A stretch of DNA of 64,000 nucleotides from Sugiyamaella lignohabitans (Eukaryota; Ascomycota; Dipodascomycetes; Dipodascales; Trichomonascaceae): contig NC_031671.1 in assembly GCF_001640025.1 (NCBI RefSeq), positions 62,001 to 126,000 of the forward strand, in the 5' to 3' direction. How positions within the stretch are numbered: the first letter of the stretch is position 1; every line of letters begins with the position of its first letter. Below the pieces are notes generated by a model. The model was not told the origin of the DNA and did not search any database. It saw only the letters and a program-made list of their open reading frames with translations. Of the stretch, positions 53,364 through 63,137 are shown in pieces. A program made the position numbers and the translations under genes.

Positions 53364-55727
53364 ATGTTACGAACAGGCGGTCTTGGCTCTCTCAGGCTCA
53401 GGATATATTCTGAATATGCCCCCAAGTTTCTGAGTCCAGGAAACGGTCTTTTCTACACTAGAGCCTTTTCGTTATCATCTACCGTATTAAAAGATATCGA
53501 TGGTCTTGATTCACTTCACTTGCTCGAGAAGGAGACCTATCGTGATATTAAGAGACAACGACCGGCAAAAGGAAAGAAGTCACCACCTGGGCCGAACACT
53601 CGACCTGGTAGCATTACCCCAAAACATTTTGGCAAGAAAAGACCATCTCGAGCACCTCCTAGTCGAGTGACTCTAGGGCAGCGTGAACCAGGTGCTAAAC
53701 CGACTTTTAGATCGCGACGTGAATATGAAAAGAAAAATGAAGAACAGGTTAACAGAAATCGACAAAATAGCTCTGCTAAAGTTCCAAAACCAAGCTCGGC
53801 TGAGGTTCAAGAATATATCGCAAAAAGTCCTGAACAATGGAAATCAAGACGAACACTCACAGATCCCAAGCGATTTTCCAAAGACAACGCAGGTTCCAGT
53901 TCCGAGACCACAAATCAAAAAATCTCACCAGCAAATTCACCGTTTCCCAACTTTTTTCCTCATGAAACCCCGTACTTTCGATCTTTTGAATTAGATTCTT
54001 CCCAGCTTAGTTATGAACCACTAGAGGTACCAGATCAACCTCCAGTACCAAAACTTGCCCATAACCTTGATCGTGTACTATTTAGTCCTGGAGTCCATGT
54101 CCTCAAAGATAGACGTTCAAACGTTTACAATTTTACTCCTTACCTCGAAAACATTATGTCTATCAAAGATTTCGACTTTGATTTCATAGCCAAGTATGTG
54201 CCTTCAGGAAAGGATTCTATCTTGTCTAAACTAGCTAAAGAGAACGGCAAGAAATATACTGGATCAACTAGTAGTCTGACATCAGTACTCTCACAGTTCC
54301 ATCACCTTTTGTCACATCGACGTAAGCCACATACCATGGCCCTCTCCAAATATTTTCAGTCTCAGCAAGTTGCATTTTCAGCTATTCAGACCCAGCCAGT
54401 ATCGATATTCCTGAGATACAATCCCAATACCGATACACACTCTATCGACTCTGACAAATCCTACAGTGGGGATATCATTGTATCTGTTTTGGGACACCAG
54501 TTAGAAGCCATGCTAACTACTGAAGAGGAGGAATTTCGAAATTACCACAAGAGTTTATCTCACAAATTAGACTCGTCGAAAAAGGGCGGTTTAAACACAT
54601 ACAACTATACCCAATCTGGTGACTTTCTAATGAGATCTCAGTTGGACTGCTATGATGAACGATTACCAGGAACAGGTACTTTTGATTTAAAGACTAGAGC
54701 TGTTTGTGCTGTTAGACACGATATGGATTATACTCAAATCCATGATGGATCCGACTATCAAATAACCAAAATTGATGGTGAATTTGAATCATTTTCGCGA
54801 GAATGGTTTGAACTCATTAGATCTACTATGTTCAAATACTCACTACAAGCACGTATTGGCAGAATGGATGGAATTTTCCTTGCTTATCACAATGTGCGAA
54901 GAATGTTTGGATTTCAATACGTGCCACTATCTGAAATCGATCAAATTTATCATACCTCGGATTTGATTGAGTCCCAGCAAGATCTTAGAGACATTGATCC
55001 TTCGAACGTAAGTTCATTTGTCCCTCTAGACGAACAGATTGCCACAAGTGGACCAATCATCGCTGAGAATGAGTTCAAGCTTTCACTCAAGATGTTCAAT
55101 GAGATTTTGGACAAGATAGTTGCTTCGCATGAGCCGGCGGCTTCTTTCAACCTTGTTTTCCATACCGTTTCTACTGGTAGAATGCAAGTATTTGTTAAGC
55201 CCATGCTTGAAAAAGATATTGAAGTGATTCAAGAAACTGGTTGCGATACAGAGCCTAAAACCGGGGAAGAGTACTCTAATAATTCTGATCCTCACACTAT
55301 TCTTATGCACGGTAACAAAAATCCAGAAGTTTTACCTCCTGATGTAAAAGTTTACCAGGTAGACATTCGAACTTATGTCAATGATAAATTTGTACCAGGA
55401 GATAAGTACCCACACCTGTCAAGTGATTCTGATGTCTGGAAAGTTCAATGTGAGATGTCTCAACTTCGTCAGCAGGGCGCCGAACGACGATTTTCGAGAA
55501 CGTTTTCTATGCATAAAATTGAAAATCGCATCACTTCTGTACCTCAAACCGAGAGGTTAGACGAGGAGCAAGAAGAGACCATCCGTAACGAAGCTCTTTC
55601 CAAACTATCACCACCAAATGCCAAACAAGGTTATCTCAGATTTCTGGGTGCCAAAGGCGAACGATTGCAGAGAGAATGGGAAGCCCAGCACGGACACAAA
55701 GAGAAGCATGTTTGGAGGCCCAGTTAG
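53364..55727 (+). CDS. PET127: Mitochondrial RNA-processing protein Pet127
   Basis: The 787-aa protein has a mitochondrial-type N-terminus (MLRTGGLGSLRLRIYSEY, Arg-rich, no acidic residues before ~17). A basic, disordered region follows (to ~185). The Pet127 domain runs from NLDRVLFSPGVHVLKDRRS through YNFTPYLENI to the C-terminus. The central RLPGTGTFDLKTRAV fits the acidic and lysine positions of a PD-(D/E)xK nuclease fold, to which Pet127 has been assigned. The protein acts at the inner membrane in 5' processing and turnover of mitochondrial RNA. It converges with the DAL5-family gene with only 133 bp between stops and no GC repeat, an exception in this window. Confidence 0.93.
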   Translation: MLRTGGLGSLRLRIYSEYAPKFLSPGNGLFYTRAFSLSSTVLKDIDGLDSLHLLEKETYRDIKRQRPAKGKKSPPGPNTRPGSITPKHFGKKRPSRAPPSRVTLGQREPGAKPTFRSRREYEKKNEEQVNRNRQNSSAKVPKPSSAEVQEYIAKSPEQWKSRRTLTDPKRFSKDNAGSSSETTNQKISPANSPFPNFFPHETPYFRSFELDSSQLSYEPLEVPDQPPVPKLAHNLDRVLFSPGVHVLKDRRSNVYNFTPYLENIMSIKDFDFDFIAKYVPSGKDSILSKLAKENGKKYTGSTSSLTSVLSQFHHLLSHRRKPHTMALSKYFQSQQVAFSAIQTQPVSIFLRYNPNTDTHSIDSDKSYSGDIIVSVLGHQLEAMLTTEEEEFRNYHKSLSHKLDSSKKGGLNTYNYTQSGDFLMRSQLDCYDERLPGTGTFDLKTRAVCAVRHDMDYTQIHDGSDYQITKIDGEFESFSREWFELIRSTMFKYSLQARIGRMDGIFLAYHNVRRMFGFQYVPLSEIDQIYHTSDLIESQQDLRDIDPSNVSSFVPLDEQIATSGPIIAENEFKLSLKMFNEILDKIVASHEPAASFNLVFHTVSTGRMQVFVKPMLEKDIEVIQETGCDTEPKTGEEYSNNSDPHTILMHGNKNPEVLPPDVKVYQVDIRTYVNDKFVPGDKYPHLSSDSDVWKVQCEMSQLRQQGAERRFSRTFSMHKIENRITSVPQTERLDEEQEETIRNEALSKLSPPNAKQGYLRFLGAKGERLQREWEAQHGHKEKHVWRPS

Positions 55728-55860
55728 TTGCATCCAATTATTGTAAATTATTTAATGTATATATTGTAGATTATTTATTTATTGACCTTTAGATTTTGAT
55801 CCAAGTCATTGATAAACCTTGTCGGTGCACTTGTTTTATATAATGACAGCTTTTTATTTA

Positions 55861-57451
55861 CTATTTAGTATACTTGAAAAAGGGATTTCTCATATCAGTT
55901 TCATCGGAGAACTCCATTTTCATACGTAGACCCTCGTACTCATATACATTCAAGGTATCTAAAAATGTTTGTTTCTTTTTATTGTAGTACTTATTGACGA
56001 AGAACCAAACTGTTGAAACAACCACCTGAGCACAGAGACATGCCATTATACTGATTTTTCCAGGAATATACATTGGGGCATCTTTATTTTGGAAAGTTTG
56101 CGTTCCCAAGATGTTTCCCAGAGGAAATGCAATAAACGTTAATGCGTTGACTAAAGCTTTCTTCGAATGTCCTGCAATATTAGAGGCATTCCACGATAAA
56201 AACAGTGCCAATCCGCCACCAAAAACTTGAGACAAGTAGCTGGCTATCAATAGCCCAGCTTTCATACTAAGAGTCTTTTCTCGATCACCAAGAGCAATCA
56301 TGATTGCTAGACCAACAATAGAGGGAATAAAATACCAAATGCTGATGAGTGTCCTGTTTTGAGTTTTGTCTGAGTAGTACTGGATAATGATAACAGCGGC
56401 TCCCGTCACCACACCAGCAGGTGCTCCAACAATCAAAGTTTCTTGGGAGCCGAAGCCGTAACTATTGATAATTATAGAATTAAATACAGTGATGGCTCCA
56501 TTTGGAATTGAAAAGAGAAAAACAGAAAGGACAACAAACCATACTTTAGGGTCGCTGACAGCCTCAACCATTTGATATCGTTTCAGCTTGCTATTCTGAG
56601 TTCCACTCTGTTCATCCTTGACTCGAAGGAGAGCAGCAACTTTTTCTTCGTCCGTAAATCCTTTGCTTCTTACAATGGAATCAGGTAGGAACAGAAATAC
56701 ACATATACCACAGAAAACTGTAACAAGCCCCATACAAAGAAGAAAGATTCTCCAAGATGCAAAGGCAGTCTTTGCAAATGAAGCAGCATAAGATATGATT
56801 CCAGCAGCGATGAGTGTGACACTGTTCATTACATAAAAGGCACCAATTCTCTTTCCTTGTTCTGCTTTCTTGTACCACATACTTATAATCAGAACAAGAA
56901 TCGGAGCTACACATGCTTCGAATACTCCTAGGAGGACCCTCAGCACAGCTACTTGAGCGTATGTGCTACAAGCAGAATGGCAAGCAAGAACTGTGCCCCA
57001 TAGAATGACATTAATACCAAGATACTTCCCAAGGTGCGATATCTTCTGTGCAAACCACTGAGTGGGTAACTGAGAGGCAAGAAATCCAACGTAAAACAGC
57101 ATCCCAAGGTAAGAAAACTGATTTCCAACCAAATGAAGGTCTTCTTTAAAGCCCATAACGCTACATCCTGTTAGATCCTGAGTAACTGATCGAAATAATA
57201 GCTAGTACTCACGCAATATAGGAAATAGTGTTCTTATCAAAATACTGTAGAAAGTATATACTCATAATGAGAGGACAAATCCGCAAATCGATTTTGCGCA
57301 GCAAGCGTTTGTTAAATTCATCGTCAAACTGAAGAATGTCGGCCCCTTTTGTGTCTCCGAGATACTTCTTGGCCTCATCAGCATCTGAGTAATCGATTCT
57401 TTCTGTGAAGATATTGAAGTTCTCAGGAGATTCATCCATTTTGATGGACAT
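55861..57451 (-). CDS. DAL5-family MFS transporter (allantoate/vitamin permease type), one intron
   Basis: The gene is complement(join(55861..57160, 57213..57451)), 512 aa. The 52-nt intron has a GTGAGT donor at 57212, GATCTAAC, and GTAG at 57161. Joining restores KNTISYIAVMGFKEDLHLVG, the conserved first loop of the family. Other features are RKIDLRICPLIMSIYFLQYFDK (first span), NQFSYLGMLFYVGFLASQLP, RVLLGVFEACVAPILVLIIS and MWYKKAEQGKRIGAFY, with 12 spans in total. This anion:cation symporter family carries allantoate, nicotinate, pantothenate, biotin or thiol compounds, and the substrate here is unknown. The second exon alone would begin with a plausible ATG (57156), so the first exon is easily missed. 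No repeat lies at the 3' end. Confidence 0.88.
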
Positions 57452-58324
57452 AGAAGCAACTTTCTGACTCTTTTAGTTGACTTTCACAGTATGAACACCC
57501 TCCATGGTCGATATAAATATACAGTCTTGTTTCTATTTAACCGGGAGCAGTCGGACCTAATCATCATCCCGATCAAAATTAGATATTATTCAAGGATAAG
57601 GTTAATCCATTGGTACCTGCATTTGAGAGTGGGACGTCGGAGATGAATTGGAAGGTGGAGTAACTTGGTATCTACACTGCTTCAGCCCTTATTTCGTTAC
57701 AAAATCAGTTCTACCAAACATTATACAATCTGTAATATAAACAGCATCCAAAGCAGCTCATGACTTTTTTGGTTGCCAAGTCTTCAAAGACTGGAGTGCA
57801 CCAGATCCTATCCCGCTCCGACACATGCTGACAAAAGCTTAAATGAATTACAGTTTGTCAAAATGGCAACGACAGACACCAGTCGACACATCAACTCCAG
57901 ATATAATAAATAATCTTACTAAAATGTCAAACATAGTCGGGAACATATTATTATGAGTCCATTAGGAATAGAGTGGAGCATTGTCTGTAAAAGCTGGCGT
58001 CTAAAATGTTTAGCCGGCTTGCGACAGAGGCTTGTCTATGGCAACATCCTCAGTAACCAACCGGATTGAAGGACGGAAGTTATCCGATTTGGTTGTCATA
58101 ATAAAATTATAATTGATTGAAGAGTAGGAAGATTCATAGAACAACCATATTAATACAGAAGAACCCTAACAATAAATAAACTAACATCGACGTAAAACAA
58201 ACCTCAAAAGATACAGACAAACAGGAAGAAACCATTTAGGCAAACAAGCAAACAAAACATAAACACAATTCAAAGGGCATAACGGATTCTCTTAAGAGAT
58301 ATAGATGACATGAGATTGCAGCAT
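57452..58324. other. Intergenic interval, transporter promoter and H1 3' flank
   Basis: No gene or GC repeat is visible. This is part of the longest repeat-free stretch of the window (52871-60337). Confidence 0.5.
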
Positions 58325-59161
58325 CTATTTAGCCTTGGTAGCAGTGGCCTTCTTCTTAGGAGCAGCCTTCTTCACCTTTGAAGCAGTGGCCTTAGCCTTG
58401 GTGGCCTTGACAGCAGGCTTCTTCTCAGTCTTCTTAGCGGCAGGCTTCTTAGCGACGGTCTTGGGCTTAGTAGTAGTCTTAGCCTTGGCCTTAGCAGCAG
58501 GCTTGGTTTCAGTCTTCTTAGCAACAGGCTTCTTAGCAGGCTTGACAACCTCCTTCTTTTGAAGCTTGACTGGACCAGAGGGTCCCTTGGGTTGAACAAA
58601 ATCACCAGAAACAACACCCTTTCTGATAGCAGCATTCAACAAAGAGTCGAAGTTAGCAGCACTGATGCTGTGAGTGGATTGGATGTACTTCTTAATAGCT
58701 TGACGACTGGATCCACTACGTTCCTTCAATTGGAGAATAGCATCCTTGACCATATCTACGAAGAGTTAGTTTTGGTCCTCTGAAATAAGTCTTGCAACAT
58801 TATCCTAATCAATCTCTAGATGATATACAGTAGTCAGAAGAGCCACGTGCTACCCGAAAATATCTCGACCCTCCAGTAGACTCCAGAACTGTCCAGCTAT
58901 GGCATGGCACATGAATTCTGATATCCACATCTAGAAAAAAATGAGAAATACGACGATGGCATGTGGCAACCGATTCCATAACAAAGACGTGAAACGCCAC
59001 GAAAATAACCTGACTGATAAGAAAAACTGTTCTATCCAGAGGTCCCGATCCGAATCCAATTATTCACCACAAAAATAACAACACTTACCCTTGTAGGTGG
59101 GGTGAGTAGGAGCAGCCTTCTTGGCTTTGGTATCTTTCTTAGCAGTAGTAGCGGCGGCCAT
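58325..59161 (-). CDS. HHO1: Linker histone H1, one intron
   Basis: The gene is complement(join(58325..58755, 59089..59161)), 167 aa. The first exon encodes MAAATTAKKDTKAKKAAPTH and PTYK. A 333-nt intron (donor GTAAGT at 59088, acceptor TAG at 58756) splits the Asp codon of HPTYKDMVKDAILQL, the start of the globular winged-helix domain. The domain continues through RQAIKKYIQSTHSI and FDSLLNAAIRKGVV to ~95, followed by a K/A/P-rich tail of ~75 residues. It has one globular domain, unlike S. cerevisiae Hho1 with two. It binds linker DNA at the nucleosome dyad. The longest ORF would begin at the internal ATG (58753) and lose the first exon. Confidence 0.93.
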
Positions 59162-60337
59162 TGTAATTAGTAGAATTGTTTAGGCTTTTGAATTGAAGTC
59201 CGAGTGAGAATACTATATATAGTATTAAATAGATTGACGAAATTAGTCCAACGAGATCTTGAAAAGAAAATTGGAAAATTAGGAAAAAAGATCAGAAAAA
59301 ATCAGAAAAGAAAAAAGGAAAATCCAACATAAACCTCTAGGGCAACTGCAATTGTTTATATAGTTAGCAGGAAGCGGATCATAGTAAATGACTTGCATGC
59401 ATGATGGGAGGTTAAGAATAAGCCATACATTGATATGCAACCAAAATAGACGCACAACAAACAAACTGGAGCGAGCAGAGGAGCCAAAGTGGAGAGATAG
59501 ATAGCAGCGGCAGAATGCGCAGGGTTTCCCCTGTCAGTCTAGCCACTGATGTAAATCCAATCAGCGCCCTACACCCGTAAGATGTGTTTTGTAATGAATG
59601 ATAATTCGCTGACTGTACCACTGTACCACTTTTTCATTTTATTTTTTATTTGTTTTTAATTTTTTTCAGGCCCATGTTCCATAGAAAACAGAACTGAAAT
59701 CAAAGTCGGCTTGTTTGATCCGTGTTCCGAACACGTTTGACATAGCGATTGGCAATTAAACTCGGCCAAAACACTTTCCATCATCTTGAGACATGAGACG
59801 GCAGTATCGGACCACGGTGTCTAGCCAAGTAAAACATGGCCTTTGGCTGAAATCATTACAGGTAGCGAGCATAATTCCTTACTAGGTAGTGTAGCCATTT
59901 AATCCATACTGAGCATTGATAGTCACTCACCATCCCATAAACCAGTGAGGAATAGACTGTAGCAAGTGTAATCAGCACAAGATTCTGATCTAGCTTCGCA
60001 GCAAAAATATCGTTTATTCGCGTTTACTCACCGAATAGGGCCATTTTCAACCACACTATCCGGCTGACCTGTGTACAAGCCGAAATGATATTCAGTTGGA
60101 ATGAAGTAATATACACAATTCACTGCACCACATTGCATTGACATGCATCCGTTGTGCGGCAAGTAGCGATTTTCATGCAGATAAGACGCACTTTTCTGCA
60201 CAAAACACAGAATTCCCTGATATACCAGGGTGTACATCAGGGAACGCCTACTGACCGTTATCTGATCAACTGACTGCTTCAAACTGATCTGGCTCACCAG
60301 CAATTGCTGATGCTCAACAAGTGGTCTGGGGATGTGG
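59162..60337. other. Gene-free interval upstream of H1
   Basis: It holds the H1 promoter followed by about 1.1 kb without supported coding. The minus-strand frame 60028-60513 partly translates the repeat at 60338 and is rejected. Confidence 0.45.
59214..59221 (-). promoter_or_regulatory. TATA box of histone H1
   Basis: TATATATA, about 53 bp upstream of the H1 ATG in an A/T-rich leader. Confidence 0.5.
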
Positions 60338-60391
60338 TGCCTCCGGCGGCTGGGGCTCCGCCACAGACCCCGTGGCTCCTGCTTCGCAGGG
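60338..60391 (+). repeat. Solo, decayed arm A
   Basis: It has a mutated stem (GGGGCTCCGCCACAG) and a CTCCTGCTTCGCAGGGG inner hairpin. No arm B partner of the same variant lies nearby. Confidence 0.75.
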
Positions 60392-60754
60392 GTTTGCGTG
60401 GTGGTCCGGCTGTGTTGGGTGGTGGTGAGAAGAGGCTGAACGGTTGTGATTTTGGTGATTTGGTAGGTTGGGTCGCCTGTTATGACGTTATTGACTTCGT
60501 CATTGATGGCCAACTGGTTCTATTGCTTACTTTCTTTGTTTATTGCAAATGTTGAGAGCAGTGACGTAGCTTTGGCGGCTGTATAGTGGGTGGGTCATGT
60601 GGTGGTGAAGCTGCTGCTGCTAGCTTCGCTGCCAAATTAACAATATACCCCACGTATTCCTCTCAAGCAACGTCTAACAAAAAAACTCGAGATTTATTTT
60701 ATAAAAAAACATAAAATTGACAGAGTATTTTTACATCTGATACAACCTGATGCA

Positions 60755-60806
60755 AGCTCGCGAAGCGACCACAACGGGTCTGGGCAGAGCCCAGACGCCG
60801 GAGGCA
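60755..60806 (-). repeat. Solo arm B, CTGGGC subtype
   Basis: The stem reads TCTGGGCAGAGCCCAGA, a third compensated variant, and the inner part GCTCGCGAAGCGA is a decayed hairpin. It ends 27 bp past the UFL1 stop. Confidence 0.75.
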
Positions 60807-60833
60807 TCAGACTTCTCCCTGGAAGTGATAGAA

Positions 60834-62780
60834 TCACAGTAACACCGAGTTGCGGACCTCGTCTGCCAGTTTCTTGACCTCTGGTTTAGGTTGTTTGCTG
60901 ACAATGGCCGTTTTGAGTGCTGCAAAGGCCTCGGTGATGCTGGGTTGAGAGTCGGGGCTAAAGTCGGCTTTTTGGATCAGGTTGAGTATACGAGGAACGT
61001 TTTTGCCAGAGGTTCTTAAAAGGCCGGGTGGCGTGAGGGCCATGGTTCGACCATGGTGGATAACGACCGCCAGATGCAAGATGAGGGCCGCATCACTGGT
61101 CTTTTTGAGCTGCGACTCAAGGGTTGACAACAGCTTTTGTTTGACAGCTAGAGTTTCTTCATCAGAAATAAGTTGGCTGTCGGATGCGAGACTCTTTTCG
61201 ATATCATCGATGGAGGTAACAACAGCTGGGTCCAATGCCAGGATTTTGAGATTAGAGGATGCATAGTCAATAAGTTCTGACACCAGCTTGGCTTCCAGTT
61301 TTGCATCTGAAGCTGTGGTCTTGACTCCATTGAGATAAATAGTCAGTTTTGTTAATGCGTCGGATTTCTGCTTTTGCAGACTCTTCGTCACCTGTTCAAC
61401 CAAAATTGTTTGATAGCTTGTACGAATGTCCTTGTCTATTGAAGATGCTGAGATAATAGATGAAGCCATAGGCGAGGGAAGTTTCCCCAGTTTGCACAGT
61501 TTGGTGATCACATCATTCTGACTAGGAAGTTTGGCATGTTGCAGAACTGTTTGCTTGATTTCAAAAACGTAGTTAGCTGATTGCTGAACTTCGGGAATTG
61601 CAGCAATCATCTCAGAATCTTCTGCGGCCTCCTTCTCATATTGTGTCGTAAGCGACTTTCTGAGCTCCTTTTCCAATCCAGTAGATACTAGATAGCGGTT
61701 GTTATACAGACGGTAGGATTTGGCGGTTGAGGTGAAAGAGGGCAGAATGTACTTTTCTAATGCTTCCGCTCTGTCCTGTTTACTTTCAAAATCTTCATGA
61801 AATTCTGCTTCAGATATATCTGCCCAACCATTGTTGCTCTCTAGAGAAGTTTGAATAGATAGTTTGACTGCTTCTACAAATTTATCGGTGATGACGTATC
61901 TCGAAAGAAGGTACACGGTATTGTCATAGCTTTTTGCAATATCCTTGATACCTGCTGATTTTACTGACTCTAGACTTACAAAGCCATTCGATCGCAAGTC
62001 TGATAAACAGTTGGCTTGTAAAGATAAACGGTATGAATCTGGCGTAAAAAAAACGCCTTGTCTATCGAAATAGCCTCGTATAGGTTCTTGTCCGGAACCA
62101 GCCAGACCAGGCTCTCTAGCCAGACGAATGACAGTCATTTGTAATGCCGATTTTAAAGCAATTGGAATGGAACCGTCATCATCACTAATTTTAATTTCAT
62201 TCAGTTTGGTGACATTCTCGATTGCATTGATATTTCGAATATAGCTTTCTAAGAGACTTTGATAGTATTGCTCATCCACAATCAGATCTTGCTCAATAGC
62301 CAATGGGGTTGCTCTATGGCTATTAATTTTCCCTACAACCCATCTGACAAACACACTGTCCACCAAGTTAGAAACACAGTATTCATTGACTTTGACATAT
62401 TTGTTCTGTTCAATCTCCTGAATCAATTTCTCCTTGAGTTCTGTCACATGTCCAGACGCAAAAACGATGTTGTCTCCAGGCTTCAGGAACCATGTTTCAG
62501 CTTGTTTGGCAGATTGAAGCACAAACTCTTCAATAATATCATAACTCAAATCAAGCTCTGGGTCAGCAGAAAGTAGTCTTATACTTGTTCTCCCGCTACC
62601 TTCCAGTTTCCGTGTAATATCAGCGTAAGCCTGGCTCCGAGTGACCACACCATTGTTCGAGGCTGTTACAAAGAGGTCTTCCTTGGCATCTAGCTTTAAT
62701 TGGTCAAGTGATTTCAGCACTATTGCCCTAAGATCCTCGTCCGTATATTGGATTTTTTGCTTAGAAGCAAAAAAGTTCAT
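60834..62780 (-). CDS. UFL1: UFL1-like E3 UFM1-protein ligase
   Basis: The 648-aa protein resembles animal and plant UFL1 along its length. Near the N-terminus, VVTRSQAYADITRKLEGSGR then LDLSYDIIEEFV parallels human [21 protein letters not shown] then VDLIHIENRI. The middle has GVFFTPDSYRLSLQANCLSD and GFVSLESVKSAGI. Residues ~563-597 have DAALILHLAVVIHH and PGLLRTSGKNVPRILNLI, against human DPALILHLTSVLL and APGRCVPQII. UFL1 transfers UFM1 to substrates such as ribosomal uL24 at the ER, with DDRGK1 and CDK5RAP3. The frame from 62795 starts with TTG; the first ATG is 62780. The frame is open and intact. S. cerevisiae has no UFM1 system, so this is unexpected. The assignment comes from motif comparison from memory. 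Confidence 0.8.
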   Translation of the reverse strand: MNFFASKQKIQYTDEDLRAIVLKSLDQLKLDAKEDLFVTASNNGVVTRSQAYADITRKLEGSGRTSIRLLSADPELDLSYDIIEEFVLQSAKQAETWFLKPGDNIVFASGHVTELKEKLIQEIEQNKYVKVNEYCVSNLVDSVFVRWVVGKINSHRATPLAIEQDLIVDEQYYQSLLESYIRNINAIENVTKLNEIKISDDDGSIPIALKSALQMTVIRLAREPGLAGSGQEPIRGYFDRQGVFFTPDSYRLSLQANCLSDLRSNGFVSLESVKSAGIKDIAKSYDNTVYLLSRYVITDKFVEAVKLSIQTSLESNNGWADISEAEFHEDFESKQDRAEALEKYILPSFTSTAKSYRLYNNRYLVSTGLEKELRKSLTTQYEKEAAEDSEMIAAIPEVQQSANYVFEIKQTVLQHAKLPSQNDVITKLCKLGKLPSPMASSIISASSIDKDIRTSYQTILVEQVTKSLQKQKSDALTKLTIYLNGVKTTASDAKLEAKLVSELIDYASSNLKILALDPAVVTSIDDIEKSLASDSQLISDEETLAVKQKLLSTLESQLKKTSDAALILHLAVVIHHGRTMALTPPGLLRTSGKNVPRILNLIQKADFSPDSQPSITEAFAALKTAIVSKQPKPEVKKLADEVRNSVLL

Positions 62781-62968
62781 TTTAACCAGATCCAATTCAC
62801 CAATCTTGTGGTTTTCGGTTCTGGAGACCCTGCAGAATTATGAAATTTCACCGCGAGCCGTACCGAAGTTGACAATGCAGGTCTGACACACCTCGATAAT
62901 TAAATGACTACAATCAGGTGAGAAACTCCCTGTTTTTTTTTGATTTTAAATTATGACAAATTGTCAGG

Positions 62969-63029
62969 CGACTCGAGCGCAGCGAGAGAAGTTACGGGTT
63001 CTGGGGCGGAGCCCCAGCCGCCGGAGGCA
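62969..63029 (-). repeat. Solo arm B between UFL1 and TAN1
   Basis: The arm runs from CGACTCGAGCGCAGCGAGAG to CCGGAGGCA with minor changes (GAGAAG for GAGGAG, GGGTTCTGG for GGGTCTGG). It lies 108 bp past the TAN1 stop and 188 bp upstream of UFL1. Confidence 0.85.
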
Positions 63030-63137
63030 ATGGCGAATTTCGAAAGTGATTTGGCTGATCTATGCGAATATGTATTAGAATGTATATAACTTAGTGTACA
63101 AGGACTCGGTATTTAACAGTAAGCATTTTATTTTTGC

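Noticed and set aside
60028..60513. 161-aa minus-strand ORF
   Set aside because: It includes the translated repeat arm at 60338 and otherwise has no motif.
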